A stretch of DNA of 64,000 nt, from contig CAVOLM010000044.1 of the NCBI GenBank assembly GCA_963696675.1, forward strand, positions 1 through 64,000. Reading direction: 5' to 3'. The translations under genes were made by a program, and so were the position numbers. The notes beneath the pieces were generated by a model, which was not told where the DNA came from, did not search any database, and saw only the letters and a program-made list of their open reading frames with translations. Below, one piece after another: positions 16,702 through 26,755 of this stretch (its first letter is position 1; each line of letters begins with the position of its first letter). Origin of the DNA: DATBVX01 sp963696675. Lineage in GTDB: Bacteria; Pseudomonadota; Gammaproteobacteria; Steroidobacterales; Steroidobacteraceae.

Positions 16702-17775
16702 TTACCCGCCGCGCTCACGCATCTTCGCGAGCGCATCCGGAGCGTACTCGAAGGAATCGAAGTGCAGGCGCTCCGGAGGTAATCCCCGTCGCAGAGCGCC
16801 GCTCTTGATTGCTTCCACCAGGGCCGGCGGGCCGCTCGTGTAGATCTCCACGCCACTCATGTCCGGATACGTATCGAACACGCTTTCGTGCACGAGGCCG
16901 CGCCGACCGGTCCATGAATCCTCGGCCTCGAGGTCCGACAGCACCGGCGTGTAGCGAAGACTTGGGTGCGCTTTCGTCCACTGTTGTACGAGATCGTGCT
17001 GGTAGAGGTCGGCGAGTTTCCTCGCGCCCCAGAACAGGTGCAGGCTCCGCGACAGGCCTTTCTCCAGGATATGCCGGATGATCGCCTTGAGCGGCGCGAA
17101 TCCCGTGCCGCCGCCGATCAGGAGCGCCGGCGTCTTAGCGTCGTGCCCAGGACCGAAACCATAACCGAACTGGCCAAGCGGCCCTTCGATGCGCAGCAAC
17201 GATCGCTCCTCGAGGTCGGCGAACACCCGCTGCGCTGAACTCCCCGCCCGGCGCGCGTCGTACATGGAGCTCGAGCGGACGGCTGTCGTGCGGCGGGCTC
17301 GCAATCGAAAAACTGCGCCGCCGCTCGCCCGCCAACATGACGTCGAGGTACTGCCCCGGCAGGTAATGGAACGCCTCGATCGCCGGCAATTGCAGATAGA
17401 GCGCCATCACGTCGGGCGCCAGCAGTTCCTTGCGCGCGATACGACAGGGAAGGTCCTTGATCTGGATGTCGTCCGCGAGCCGGATCTCGCGGATGTTGAC
17501 GGTGACGTTGCTGGTCGGGCGCGCCTCGCAGAGCAAGGCGTAGCCCTGTTGCACTTCCTCGGTCGTGATGCCGAGAGGTTGCCCGAACGGATAGCGGATC
17601 GAGCCCGACAGGATCTTCGCGCGGCAGGACGAACAGCTGCCGCCCTTGCAGCTGTGCGGCAAGTTGATGCCGAGGTTCAGCGCCGCGTCGAGGATCGACT
17701 CGTTGGGGCGCACGCTGAACGTGCGCCCTTCGGGCAGAAGAGTGACGTGGTGAGGGGTTCGTCAGCCGGGTTCAC
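16702..17775 (-). CDS. 2Fe-2S ferredoxin-NAD(P)H flavin reductase (two frameshifts)
   Basis: An N-terminal plant-type ferredoxin domain binds 2Fe-2S through HSCKGGSCSSC and a later Cys in ALLCEARP. A ferredoxin-reductase-type FAD domain (YLPGQYLDVML, RRSFSIAS) and NAD-binding domain (LLIGGGTGFAPLKAIIRHIL) follow. Frame changes lie near 17243 and 17745; the reconstructed start is GTG 17775 (VNPADEPLT). The architecture matches proteins labelled CDP-6-deoxy-delta-3,4-glucoseen reductase that lie near ubiD in Xanthomonas and Pseudomonas. It delivers electrons from NAD(P)H; the partner is not known. Confidence 0.82.
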
Positions 17776-17801
17776 ACCCGGAGTTTAGTGCTTTGCGGAT
17801 C

Positions 17802-18713
17802 TCAGGCACCTTCCGACGCTTTGCGTCCGCGGAAGATTTTCGCGACGGCGCCGCCGAGAGCCGCAAGGCCGAGGATGATGAACTTCTTGAATGCCAGCAG
17901 TAGTACGCCGAGCTTGGCAAAGAGCCCCGCCTTCGCCGCGAGACCGCCGGCAACCAGCGCGCCCAGTCCGTACGCCGCCATGCGATCCGTGCCGTGCTTG
18001 TAGTCTTCGTAGCGGTACCCTTCGTTAAAGCTCGCGACCCGCAGCAAGTCTTTCATGTCACGTTCGATGCTGGCGAGCTGCGGCATGGAGGCGACCGCGT
18101 TCATGGATAGCACGCCTTCTCGGCCCAGAACCCTGACGTCGTAGTTGAGCGTATGGACGTCGCTCGAGCCGAACTTGAGCTCCTTCGCCCAATAGAGCTT
18201 GCGCGCCAGGTCGTCGTAGTGCGGCGGTTCCGCCCATCCCAGGAGCTCGATCGGCTCGTAGCCCTGGCCGGTACGTTCCTTGTTGGCGTCGTGGGTGCCC
18301 TCTTTCATGTCCTTGAGCAGATCGTTGTAGTCGATCTTCTTCGCGTCGGCATCATCGACGTGCCCGTCGTCGAGGTAAGTGACGATCACAGCCCAGCCGG
18401 TGTCCTCGAATGGATCGACATTAGCCGGCACTACGGCACCCAATGTTTCTGCGCCCGGCGGATTTCCCCAGGCAACGAGGAGCTTCTCGGTCTCGGCGGG
18501 ATCGAGGTATCGATAGCTTTGCACCAGGTGCAGCGTCGCCACCTTGTTGGGCAGCAGAACATCGCCCGTCTGGTACTTGAGCTCCGGCGGGTGGAACTGT
18601 TCTTCGGGTGCTTCAGCGGCCGGCGCGGAATCCTCTGGCGCAGGTACCGAATCCTGCTGGGCGTAGGCGGAATTCACCACGCCCAGCAGGCAGCAGAGCA
18701 GAATTCGCTTCAT
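17802..18713 (-). CDS. DUF2167 membrane-anchored protein
   Basis: A 303-residue protein. The signal peptide (MKRILLCCLLGVVNSAYA) is followed by an acidic linker, the DUF2167 core (GWAVIVTYLDDGHVDDADA, PIELLGWAEPPHYD, LNYDVRVLGREGVLSMNAVA) and C-terminal hydrophobic segments (GLGALVAGGLAAKAGLFAKL and FKKFIILGLAALGGAVAKIF). Family function is unknown. The start at 18713 is set by the signal peptide. It lies between the flavin reductase and ubiD on the same strand, but the 128-base spacing to ubiD makes an independent promoter likely. It is intact. Confidence 0.85.
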   Translation of the reverse strand: MKRILLCCLLGVVNSAYAQQDSVPAPEDSAPAAEAPEEQFHPPELKYQTGDVLLPNKVATLHLVQSYRYLDPAETEKLLVAWGNPPGAETLGAVVPANVDPFEDTGWAVIVTYLDDGHVDDADAKKIDYNDLLKDMKEGTHDANKERTGQGYEPIELLGWAEPPHYDDLARKLYWAKELKFGSSDVHTLNYDVRVLGREGVLSMNAVASMPQLASIERDMKDLLRVASFNEGYRYEDYKHGTDRMAAYGLGALVAGGLAAKAGLFAKLGVLLLAFKKFIILGLAALGGAVAKIFRGRKASEGA

Positions 18714-18841
18714 CGATCTCTCCCCGATCCGAGTGAATTGAAACGTGCACGCCAGCCGCGGTTCGGCGTGCCCCGTACACACGTCATCTCCCGGCGAGCG
18801 ACCGTACTGGCCCTGCCATGGGCTGTCTGTGAACTGCTCCA

Positions 18842-20318
18842 CTATGTCAAAGGCTTGTCTATCCCGAGCTCGTCCCACAGGGCATCGATCTTCGCGATCA
18901 CCTCGGGCGACATAATGATCGGCCGGCCCCAGGTGCGGCTCGTCTCCCCCGGCCACTTGTTGGTCGCATCGAAACCGATCTTGGAGCCCAGCCCCGACAC
19001 CGGCGAAGCAAAGTCGAGGTAGTCGATGGGCGTGTGTTCCATGATGACCGTGTCGCGCGCCGGGTCCATGCGGGTCGTCATGGCCCAGATCACGTCCTTC
19101 CAGTTGCGCGCATCGACGTCATCGTCCGTGACGATCACGAATTTCGTGTACATGAACTGCTTGAGATATCCCCACACGCCCATCATCACCCGCCGCGCGT
19201 GACCGGGGTATTGCTTGCGGATCGTCACCACGGCGAGCCGGTACGAACAGCCCTCCGGCGGCAGATAGAAATCGGCGACCTCGGGAAATTGCTTCTGCAG
19301 GAGCGGCACGAACACTTCGTTGAGCGCAAGCCCGAGGATCGAGGGCTCATCAGGCGGTCGCCCGGTGTAGGTGCTGTGATAGATCGGTTGCTCGCGATGC
19401 GTGATGCGCTCGACCGTGAACACCGGGAATTGCTCGACTTCGTTGTAGTAGCCGGTGTGATCGCCGAAGGGGCCCTCGGGCGCGTTGTCACCCGGGCGGA
19501 TGAAACCTTCGAACACGATTTCGGCATTCGCAGGAACCTGCAGGTCGTGACTCAGGCATTTCACGAGCTCGGTGCGACTGCCGCGCAAGAGGCCCGCGAA
19601 CGCATATTCGGAGAGCGTATCGGGCACCGGTGTCACTGCGGCGAGCGTTGTCGCCGGGTCTGCGCCGAGTACCACGGCTACCGGAAACGGCTCACCCGGA
19701 TGGGCGATCTGCCAATCGCGAAAGTCGAGCGCGCCGCCGCGGTGCGCGAGCCAGCGCATGATGAGCCGATTGCGTCCGATCACCTGCTGGCGGTAGATGC
19801 CAAGATTCTGGCGCTCCCGATTCGGGCCTCGTGTCACCACCAGGCCCCAGGTGATCAAGGGCGCCACATCGTCGGGCCAGCACGTCTGAATCGGCCAGCG
19901 CGCAAGATCCACGGCAGTCCCTTCCAGCTGAACGCTCTGGCAAGCGCCGCTACGGACTTCCTTCGGCGCCATGTCGAGCACTTTGCGCAGCACCGGGAGC
20001 TTCTCCCATGCATCGCGCAATCCCTTCGGCGGTTCCGGCTCTCGTAGGTACGCGAGCAGCTTTCCAACCTCGCGCAGGTCCGCTGACGGATTGCTGTCCG
20101 AGCGCGAGCGCAACCCGCTCAACCGTGCCGAAGAGGTTCCCGAGCACGGGAACGTCGTATCCTTGCGGCCGCTCGAACAGGAGTGCCGGCCCGCCCCTGG
20201 CGAGCGTGCGGCGGCAGATCTCGGTCATTTCCAGCCGCGGGCTCACCGCAGCCTGGATGCGCTTGAGCTCGCCGCGCGACTCGAGCTGATGGAGAAAGTC
20301 GCGTAGATCGGAGTACAT
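18842..20318 (-). CDS. ubiD: 4-hydroxy-3-polyprenylbenzoate decarboxylase (one frameshift)
   Basis: The start MYSDLRDFLHQLESRGELKR is the usual UbiD N-terminus. After a frameshift near 20080 the rest is continuous through GDHTGYYNEVEQFPVFTVER and VTDDDVDARNWKDVIWAMTT, which carry the conserved prenyl-FMN, metal and catalytic Glu/Asp residues. Reconstructed length is about 490 residues, normal for UbiD. It decarboxylates the ubiquinone ring precursor with prenyl-FMN made by UbiX. Its ATG is only 11 bases from the divergent CoA-binding gene. Confidence 0.93.
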
Positions 20319-20329
20319 GGAGTCATTGT

Positions 20330-20783
20330 ATGGCGTTTCAGAACCCTCCCCGGGCCGAGATTGAACAACTCCTGCGAGCCGCTCGCATCATCGCGATGGT
20401 CGGGCTTTCGCCTAATCCTGCGCGACCCAGCTTCGGCGTGGCGCGCCACCTGCAGCACTACGGCTATCGGGTGATTCCGGTGAATCCAACCTGCGAGACG
20501 GTGCTCGGTGAGAAAGCGGTACCCGACCTGGCGCGCGGCCAAGGCCTCGCTCAAGCCCGGCGAGTCGATCGATATCGTCGATGTGTTCCGTCAGCCGCAG
20601 GCGGTGCCTGCGATTGTGGATGACTGCATTCGCCTCAAGCTGAAAGCGCTGTGGCTGCAGCTCGGCGTGATTAATGAACCGGCGGCTGAACGCGCCCGCG
20701 CAGCGGGAATGTTCGTCGTGATGGACCTGTGCCTCTATCGAGAGCGGGCGGCACTTGAGGTATCCTCGCCGCATGCAGATTGA
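20330..20783 (+). CDS. CoA-binding (YccU-like) Rossmann protein (one frameshift)
   Basis: Two frames join into a protein of about 150 residues with the CoA_binding_2 fold: ARIIAMVGLSPNPARPSFGV, HLQHYGYRVIPVNPTCETVL, then after a shift near 20535 GESIDIVDVFRQPQAVPAIV, LKALWLQLGVINEPAAERAR and GMFVVMDLCLYRE. It resembles E. coli YccU. CoA or a nucleotide is the expected ligand, but function is unknown. It overlaps dapF by 11 bases, so the two are probably co-transcribed. Confidence 0.82.
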
Positions 20784-21600
20784 CTTCGTGAAGATGCATG
20801 GACTCGGCAACGACTTCATGATCTTCGACGCCCCGCGCGGCTCGCTTCCCGATGCTGAAACCTTTCGCAAGCTCGCCCGCCGGCACACCGGCATCGGTTT
20901 CGACCAGGCCCTGATCCTCGAGCCGCCGCGCCGCGCGGACACCCGCGTCTACTACCGCATCGTCAATGCCGACGGCCGCGAAGTCGAACAGTGCGGCAAT
21001 GGCGCGCGCTGCATCGCCGCCCTGATCGCCCGTCGCTCGAAACTCGGGCCGGGCGAAATCATGATGGATAGCCCCGGTGGCCTGGTGCGTGCGCGCGTGC
21101 GCGATGATGGCCTGGTGTCGGTCGACATGGGCGTACCGAATTTCGACCCGCGCTCGCTGCCCTTCGAGGCGAGCGGCGAGGCGTACATTTATCCGCTGCA
21201 GGTTGCGGGCAGCGAGATCGAAATCGGCGCCGTGTCGATCGGCAACCCGCACGCGGTGATCCGCGTCACCTCGGTCGACAGCGCGCCCGTGGACAGGCTG
21301 GGGCCTGCCGTAGAGAATCACAGCCGCTTCCCGAATCGCACCAATGTCGAATTCATGGAAGTGGTGAGCCCGAAGCAGATTCGCCTGCGGGTTCACGAGC
21401 GCGGCACCGGCGAGACACTCGCCTGTGGAACCGGCGCTTGCGGCGCGGTGGCCGTTGGCCGGCGCCATGGTTTGTTGGGGGAGGAAGTCGAGGTCAGTGT
21501 GCGCGGCGGCCGGCTCATCGTGAGCTGGGCCGGTGACGGCGAGCACATCTGGCTTACGGGACCGACCGAAACGGCCTATGAAGGCCGGGTTGAAGTCTGA
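20773..21600 (+). CDS. dapF: Diaminopimelate epimerase
   Basis: A 275-residue enzyme that converts LL- to meso-diaminopimelate for lysine and peptidoglycan synthesis. Both catalytic cysteines are present, in EQCGNGARCIA and LACGTGACGAVAVG. The N-terminus MQIDFVKMHGLGNDFMIFDA is canonical and fixes the start at ATG 20773, inside the end of the preceding gene. It is followed after 28 bases by the DUF484 gene, the classical gammaproteobacterial order dapF-DUF484-xerC. It is intact. Confidence 0.97.
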   Translation: MQIDFVKMHGLGNDFMIFDAPRGSLPDAETFRKLARRHTGIGFDQALILEPPRRADTRVYYRIVNADGREVEQCGNGARCIAALIARRSKLGPGEIMMDSPGGLVRARVRDDGLVSVDMGVPNFDPRSLPFEASGEAYIYPLQVAGSEIEIGAVSIGNPHAVIRVTSVDSAPVDRLGPAVENHSRFPNRTNVEFMEVVSPKQIRLRVHERGTGETLACGTGACGAVAVGRRHGLLGEEVEVSVRGGRLIVSWAGDGEHIWLTGPTETAYEGRVEV

Positions 21601-21628
21601 TCAATAAACGCAAGGGGATGACACTACG

Positions 21629-22342
21629 ATGAGCACACAGCCGGCGCGGGGAGTGAAGAGCGAGGCCATCAACGACGACACGGTAGGGCAGTACCTGCAG
21701 ACTTATCCGGATTTCTTCGAACGCAACAGCGCCCTGCTCGCGCGCCTGCGACTTCCGCACGCACGCAATTCGGGGCAGACGATCTCGCTGGTCGAGCGCC
21801 AGGTGGATGTGCTGCGCGAACGTAACCAGGGACTCGAGCGCAAGCTCAAGGAGTTGATCGATGTCGCGCGCGCCAACGAAGCACTCACCGACAAGATCTA
21901 TCGCTTCGATCGGCGCCTGATCCGCGCCGGCAGCATGGCCGAGACAGTGACGTCGATCGAGGCCTCGTTGCGTGAGGATTTCGAAGCGATGCACGCGGTG
22001 CTGGTGCTGTTCGTGGCGCCGCTGCCCGAACTCAAGGCACTGGAAGGGCGGTTCCTGCGGCTCCTGGCGCGCGAGCACGCGGATCTCAAGATGTTCGACA
22101 CCTTCTTCGCCAGCGCCAAGCCGCGCTGCGGCCAGGTGCGCGATGCGCAGCGCGACTACCTCTTTGGCGCCGGCAACATCGAGATCGGCTCGGTCGCGCT
22201 CGCACCGCTCGGTCCGCACGCCGAGTTCGGCTTCCTCGCTGTCGGGAGCAGTGATTCGGACCGCTTCCACCCGACCATGAGCACCGATTTCCTCGGCCGC
22301 ATCGGCGATCACATCCGCGAGGCACTCGCACGGTTCGGATGA
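21629..22342 (+). CDS. DUF484 (GAF-like) protein
   Basis: A 237-residue protein. An N-terminal helical segment (VGQYLQTYPDFFERNSALLA) and a coiled coil (RQVDVLRERNQGLERKLKEL) precede a GAF-like domain (EASLREDFEAMHAVLVLFVA, GFLAVGSSDSDRFHPTMSTD). DUF484 proteins are found between dapF and xerC in most Gammaproteobacteria; their role is unknown. The stop overlaps the xerC start by four bases. It is intact. Confidence 0.9.
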   Translation: MSTQPARGVKSEAINDDTVGQYLQTYPDFFERNSALLARLRLPHARNSGQTISLVERQVDVLRERNQGLERKLKELIDVARANEALTDKIYRFDRRLIRAGSMAETVTSIEASLREDFEAMHAVLVLFVAPLPELKALEGRFLRLLAREHADLKMFDTFFASAKPRCGQVRDAQRDYLFGAGNIEIGSVALAPLGPHAEFGFLAVGSSDSDRFHPTMSTDFLGRIGDHIREALARFG

Positions 22343-23250
22343 ACGCCGGCGCGGTCTGCGTGGACTGAACGATTCATCAAGCACCTGCGCACCGAGCGCA
22401 GGCTGAGCGGGCTGACGGCTTCGAGCTACCAACGCGACCTCGCCGCTCTTGTCGCATTCTGCGACACCCAGAAGGTCGCCGACTGGAAAGCGCTCGACAG
22501 CCAGTACGTACGCGTGTTCGCCGCGAAACAGCACGCACGGGGCCTCTCCCCGCGCAGCATTCAGCGCCAGCTCTCCGCGGTTCGCACCTTTCTCAACTTT
22601 CTGATCCGCGAAGGGCGTACTGAAGAGCAACCCGGCGATGGAAGTGCGTGCACCCAAGGGCGCCAAGCGTCTGCCACACACGCTCGATGCCGACCAGATG
22701 GCAAAGCTCCTCGACTTTCGCACCGCCGACGGACATTGGGGTGCGCGACAAGGCGATGATGGAACTCCTCTACTCCTCAGGACTGCGACTCCAGGAACTG
22801 ATCTCGCTCGACTTGACCGCCATCGATCTTGCGGATCGCACGCTGCGCGTCACGGGCAAAGGCAACAAAGCCAGGATCCTGCCGATCGGTCGATTCGCGG
22901 TCGACGCGATCAAGGCGTGGCTCAAAGAGCGCGCGGCTCTTGCAGCGGTCGATGAGGCTGCGCTGTTCGTCGGCCGCAACGGGCAGCGCATCGGCGCTCG
23001 CGCGGTGCAACTGCGCATCGATCACTGGGCGCGCCGTTCCGGCCTCGGCGTGAAGACTCACCCGCACCTCTTCCGTCATTCCTTTGCGACACACCTGCTC
23101 GAATCGAGCGGGAACCTGCGCGGCGTGCAGGAACTTCTCGGGCACGCCAATATCAGTACGACGCAGGTGTATACGCATCTTGATTTCCAGCACCTGGCAC
23201 GTATATACGACGCCTCACACCCGCGCGCGCGACGCAAACGTACTCGCTGA
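22339..23250 (+). CDS. xerC: Tyrosine recombinase XerC (about three frameshifts)
   Basis: The ATG at 22339 overlaps the DUF484 stop. Pieces in three frames read FIKHLRTERRLSGLTASSYQ (SAM-like core-binding domain), RSIQRQLSAVRTFLNFLIRE, NPAMEVRAPKGAKRLPHTLD, then the catalytic domain with R in SSGLRLQEL, K in TGKGNKARIL, HLFRHSFATHLL, LGHANISTTQVYTH and the Tyr nucleophile in that last motif. XerC with XerD resolves chromosome dimers at dif. Frame changes are near 22350, 22630 and 22735. Complete conserved motifs argue for sequencing error, not decay. Confidence 0.92.
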
Positions 23251-23294
23251 TATCCCGTCGCGCGCCGCACTCCGCGGCGAGGAGCTTTTCACCG

Positions 23295-23843
23295 ATGACC
23301 GAAGCTGCCAACTTTCATGGGACCACGATTCTCTCCGTGCGCCGCGACGGCGTCGTGGCGATGGGCGGCGACGGCCAGGTGACGATCGGCTCGACCGTGA
23401 TGAAGAGCAATGCGCGCAAAGTGCGCCGGCTCTACCAGAACAAGGTCCTGGCAGGATTCGCGGGCGGCACTGCGGACGCATTCACGCTCTTCGAGCGCTT
23501 CGAAGGCAAGCTCGAGAAGTACGGCAATCTCACGCGCGCCGCGATCGAGCTGGCGAAGGACTGGCGCACCGATCGCTACCTGCGACGGCTTGAAGCGCTG
23601 TTGTGCGTCGCCGATGCGCAAAGCTCGTTCATCATCTCCGGCAACGGCGATGTGATCGAGCCCGAGCTGCAACTGATGGCGATCGGCTCCGGCGGCCCCT
23701 ATGCGCAGTCTGCTGCGCGAGCCCTGCTCGAGGACAGCAAGCTGAGCGCACGCGAGATCGTCGAGAAAGCGCTCAACATCGCCGCCGATATCTGCATCTA
23801 CACCAATCGCAATCTCACCATCGAGGAATTGAAGGCCGACTGA
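23295..23843 (+). CDS. hslV: ATP-dependent protease peptidase subunit
   Basis: A 182-residue Ntn-hydrolase of the HslUV (ClpYQ) protease. The propeptide MTEAANFHG precedes the catalytic Thr in TTILSVRRDGVVAMGGDGQV. KVRRLYQNKVLAGFAGGTAD and AIGSGGPYAQSAARAL are typical. It assembles as two hexameric rings capped by HslU. The stop overlaps the hslU start (TGATG). GCGAGGAG at 23276-23283 gives a ribosome binding site. It is intact. Confidence 0.97.
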   Translation: MTEAANFHGTTILSVRRDGVVAMGGDGQVTIGSTVMKSNARKVRRLYQNKVLAGFAGGTADAFTLFERFEGKLEKYGNLTRAAIELAKDWRTDRYLRRLEALLCVADAQSSFIISGNGDVIEPELQLMAIGSGGPYAQSAARALLEDSKLSAREIVEKALNIAADICIYTNRNLTIEELKAD

Positions 23844-25183
23844 TGTCGAACATGACCCCGCCTGAAATCGTCCGCGAGCTCGACAAGCACATCGTCGGGC
23901 AGGAGGCCGCCAAGCGCGCGGTCGCCATCGCGCTGCGTAACCGCTGGCGCCGCCTGCAGGTGCCGGAGCCGCTGCGCCAGGAAATCACGCCCAAGAACAT
24001 CCTGATGATCGGGCCCGACCGGCGTCGGCAAGACCGAGATCGCGCGCCGTCTGGCGAAGCTCGCCAATGCGCCCTTCGTGAAGGTCGAGGCCACCAAGTT
24101 CACCGAGGTCGGCTATGTCGGCCGCGACGTCGATTCGATCGTGAAGGACCTGGTCGATGTCTCGATGAAGATGACTCGCGAACAGGAAGTCAGCAAGGTC
24201 CGCGACCGGGCGCAGGATGCTGCGGAGGATCGCGTGCTCGATATCCTGCTGCCGCGCCCGCGACAGATGGGCTTTTCGACCGACGACCCCGGCCCGCCGC
24301 GCGATGCCGAGACGCGGCAGAAATTCCGCAAGATGCTGCGCGAAGGCGGTCTCGATGAGCGCGAAATCGAGGTTGAGCTGCGCTCCATGCCGATCGGCGT
24401 CGAAATCATGGCGCCGCCCGGGATGGAAGAGATGACGCAGCAGCTCCAGTCGATGTTCCAGAACATCGGTGGGGGGCGCACGCGCACCCGCAAGGTCAAG
24501 GTGAAGGAAGGCTTTGAAGCTGCTCACCGACGAAGAAGCGGCCAAGATGATCAATGAAGAGGAGCTCAAGTCACAGGCGGTGAGCGCGGCGGAGCAGAAT
24601 GGCATCGTCTTCATCGACGAGATGGACAAGCTGGCCCGCCGGCAGGAAACCGTCGGCGCCGATGTGTCACGCGAAGGCGTGCAGCGTGATCTGCTGCCCC
24701 TGATCGAAGGCAGTACCGTCACCACCAAGTACGGCATGGTGAAGACCGATCACATCCTGTTCATTGCATCGGGCGCTTTCCACATGTCGAAGCCGTCCGA
24801 TCTGATTCCGGAACTGCAGGGCCGGCTGCCGATCCGGGTCGAGCTCCTGGCACTCAAGGTCGAGGATTTCGTGCGGATTCTCACCGAGCCCGACGCATCG
24901 CTGTGCGCCCAGTACACGGCGCTCCTCGCCACGGAAGGATTGGAGGTGCGCTTCGATCCCAGCGGAGTGCGCCGGATCGCGGAGATCGCGTATCAGGTCA
25001 ATGAGCGCACGGAGAACATCGGCGCTCGCCGCCTGCACACCATGATGGAGCGGTTGCTCGAGGTCGTGTCATTCGATGCTGCCGAGCGCAAAGGACGAGA
25101 ATCTCCTCGTCGACGGCAAGTACGTCGACGAGCATCTCGGCGAGCTGGCGAAGGACGAGGATTTGAGCCGCTACATCCTGTAG
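23843..25183 (+). CDS. hslU: HslU AAA+ unfoldase (three frameshifts)
   Basis: Four frame segments give a full-length HslU of about 445 residues. The N-domain reads ELDKHIVGQEAAKRAVAIAL. Walker A GPTGVGKTEIARRLAKLA is broken by an extra C in GGGCCCGACC near 24015. The I-domain holds TKFTEVGYVGRDVDSIVKDL and FSTDDPGPPRDAETRQKF. After a shift near 24515 come Walker B GIVFIDEMDKLARR and sensor FIASGAFHMSKPSDLIPELQ, and after one near 25090 the C-terminal tail ending DLSRYIL, which docks into HslV. The extra base in the nucleotide-binding loop would kill a real gene, so sequencing error is likely. Confidence 0.95.
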
Positions 25184-25191
25184 GTGAGCGC

Positions 25192-25572
25192 TCACTTCCA
25201 TTGCGTCGCCTTCGAATCGAAGTGAGGCGATGACTTCCTGACCACGCAGAAGCGCTGCCCGGTCGGCGCTTCCATCACCCACCAGCGCTTGACCTTCTCG
25301 ACGCGCCGTGCGCCCAGCTTCTCGAGGCGCACGACTTCCGCTTCGATGTCATCCGATTCGATGTCGATGTGCACGCGGCTCGGATGCGCGACTTTCTGCA
25401 CCTCGATGTGGAGCTCATTCTGATGGTCATGCAGGCGCGCGTAGCCTTCATCATCCGGATCATCGGTACGGCCGACTTTCATCCCCAGCGCCGCGCCCCA
25501 GAACGCCGCCGCCGCCTCGAGATCGTCCGTCTTGCAGTCGATGATGAAACCCGCCAGCTTGCTCTTGTGCAC
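25192..25572 (-). CDS. VOC/glyoxalase-like protein
   Basis: A 126-residue protein with a vicinal-oxygen-chelate fold: LAGFIIDCKTDDLEAAAAFW at the start, VHIDIESDDIEAEVVRLEKL in the middle and TGQRFCVVRKSSPHFD at the end. Many such proteins act on small metabolites or give drug tolerance; no specific substrate is indicated. It ends eight bases from hslU in convergent orientation and is intact. Confidence 0.82.
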   Translation of the reverse strand: MHKSKLAGFIIDCKTDDLEAAAAFWGAALGMKVGRTDDPDDEGYARLHDHQNELHIEVQKVAHPSRVHIDIESDDIEAEVVRLEKLGARRVEKVKRWWVMEAPTGQRFCVVRKSSPHFDSKATQWK

Positions 25573-25590
25573 TGATCTCTCCTCGAAACT

Positions 25591-26263
25591 CTAGGGCAGG
25601 TGTCCTCGCTTTACCCACCACAACGCTCCTGTCTCGCTGACGAATTCGGGATGCTGATCGCCGGGCTGCCGCAGCCAGCTCCAGGCATCGAGCACCGGCC
25701 GATCGGGCTCGAGCACCTGCAGCGTGCCGCTCAGCACGAACACCTCTTCTCCTCCCGGCACCGAACGCGGCGGGACTCGCCCGCCCGGTTTCACACGCTC
25801 GAGCCACACGCTGATGCGTCCATTTGAATAGAGCGGTGCACGCTCATATCCGCCTGTCACCTCAGTCCACTCGCGATCCTTCGCGTAGAGCCTGACGCTG
25901 CTCCATTTCATCCGTTTGCATCTGCCGGAGCTTCACGAAGATGATGCAGCCCTCGCGGCTGAACGGCGCGTGCCTTGACCCCGGGGGATTGCGTACGTAG
26001 GTCCCGGGCGGGTAATCGCCCTCTTCGTCAGAAAATATGCCGTCCAATACGATGAACTCCTCGCCCAGCGCGTGGGTATGGGGACTGAAGAAACTCCCCT
26101 GCGCGTAACGCACGATGGTCGAAGCCAGCGCCACTTCACCACCCAGGCGCTCGAGCATGCGGCGCTCGACGCCCGGCTCGGGCGAGGCCACCCACGGCAA
26201 ACGGGCTCCGTGCACCAGTGCCCGCTGGCTGCGATCGGCGTGAATCTGTGTCGTCATCGTCAA
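25591..26263 (-). CDS. Two-cupin (ChrR-like) protein, split by one frameshift
   Basis: An N-terminal cupin has SPHTHALGEEFIVLDGIFSD and GTYVRNPPGSRHAPFSREGC. A second cupin has LERVKPGGRVPPRSVPGGEE and VFVLSGTLQVLE. The first ends in FVKLRQM, the usual end of a ChrR-type cupin, and the second begins at the same place in another frame. The 50-base out-of-frame overlap near 25862-25911 is best explained by one indel in a single protein of about 220 residues. Two overlapping genes are the alternative. Metal-binding His/Glu are present in the first domain; the second lacks the full His set. Confidence 0.65.
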
Positions 26264-26360
26264 AACTTTCCGTCGTTCGCCACATCATACGGATCGATCG
26301 CCCGTCCGTCTTCGGTGCCGAAGCGCCGCCGCGGATGCCTCGCGCATTGAGCACAAATCG

Positions 26361-26675
26361 ATGAGCGACACCGTTGAGAACCTAGTCCTGGATCTCGTGG
26401 AGTGGGTGGGACGCAAGGAACGCACCTACCATGAAACAATGGATGCCTGGCGCACCTCATGTCCCAGGCTTCCTGTTTGGGAAGATGCGACCGATCTTGG
26501 ACTCATAGAGACGGCTTTTGCCGACGGCCGCTCTCTGGTTCGAGTAACGCAGGCTGGACTCGCTCTCCTCAAGGCGAAGAGGCCGCATTGCTTCGAGCAA
26601 CTGGAGCACCCACCCAAAGCCAACGAGCATCGGGATCAGACTGATGCGGCCGGTGTCGATTCCGGCGCTCCTTGA
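26361..26675 (+). CDS. Small hypothetical protein (winged-helix-like)
   Basis: A 104-residue protein (ENLVLDLVEWVGRKERTYHE, WRTSCPRLPVWEDATDLGLI, RVTQAGLALLKAKR). The pattern of a helix, a Trp/Pro turn and a Val-Thr-x-x-Gly-x-x-Leu-Leu stretch resembles short winged-helix proteins of unknown function seen in Proteobacteria. No recognised enzymatic motif. The C-terminal 20 residues are low-complexity polar and may not be structured. Confidence 0.55.
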   Translation: MSDTVENLVLDLVEWVGRKERTYHETMDAWRTSCPRLPVWEDATDLGLIETAFADGRSLVRVTQAGLALLKAKRPHCFEQLEHPPKANEHRDQTDAAGVDSGAP

Positions 26676-26755
26676 TCGTCGCATTGGGAAGGCGACGACT
26701 CGCCGCCCGTCCTGCGCGACGACTCATGCGTGTAACAGACTCCGGAGACCACATC

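Noticed and set aside
23843..25183. Programmed frameshifting in hslU
   Set aside because: There are three shifts at unrelated sites, one inside Walker A, with no slippery-site and structure arrangement; random indels explain it better.
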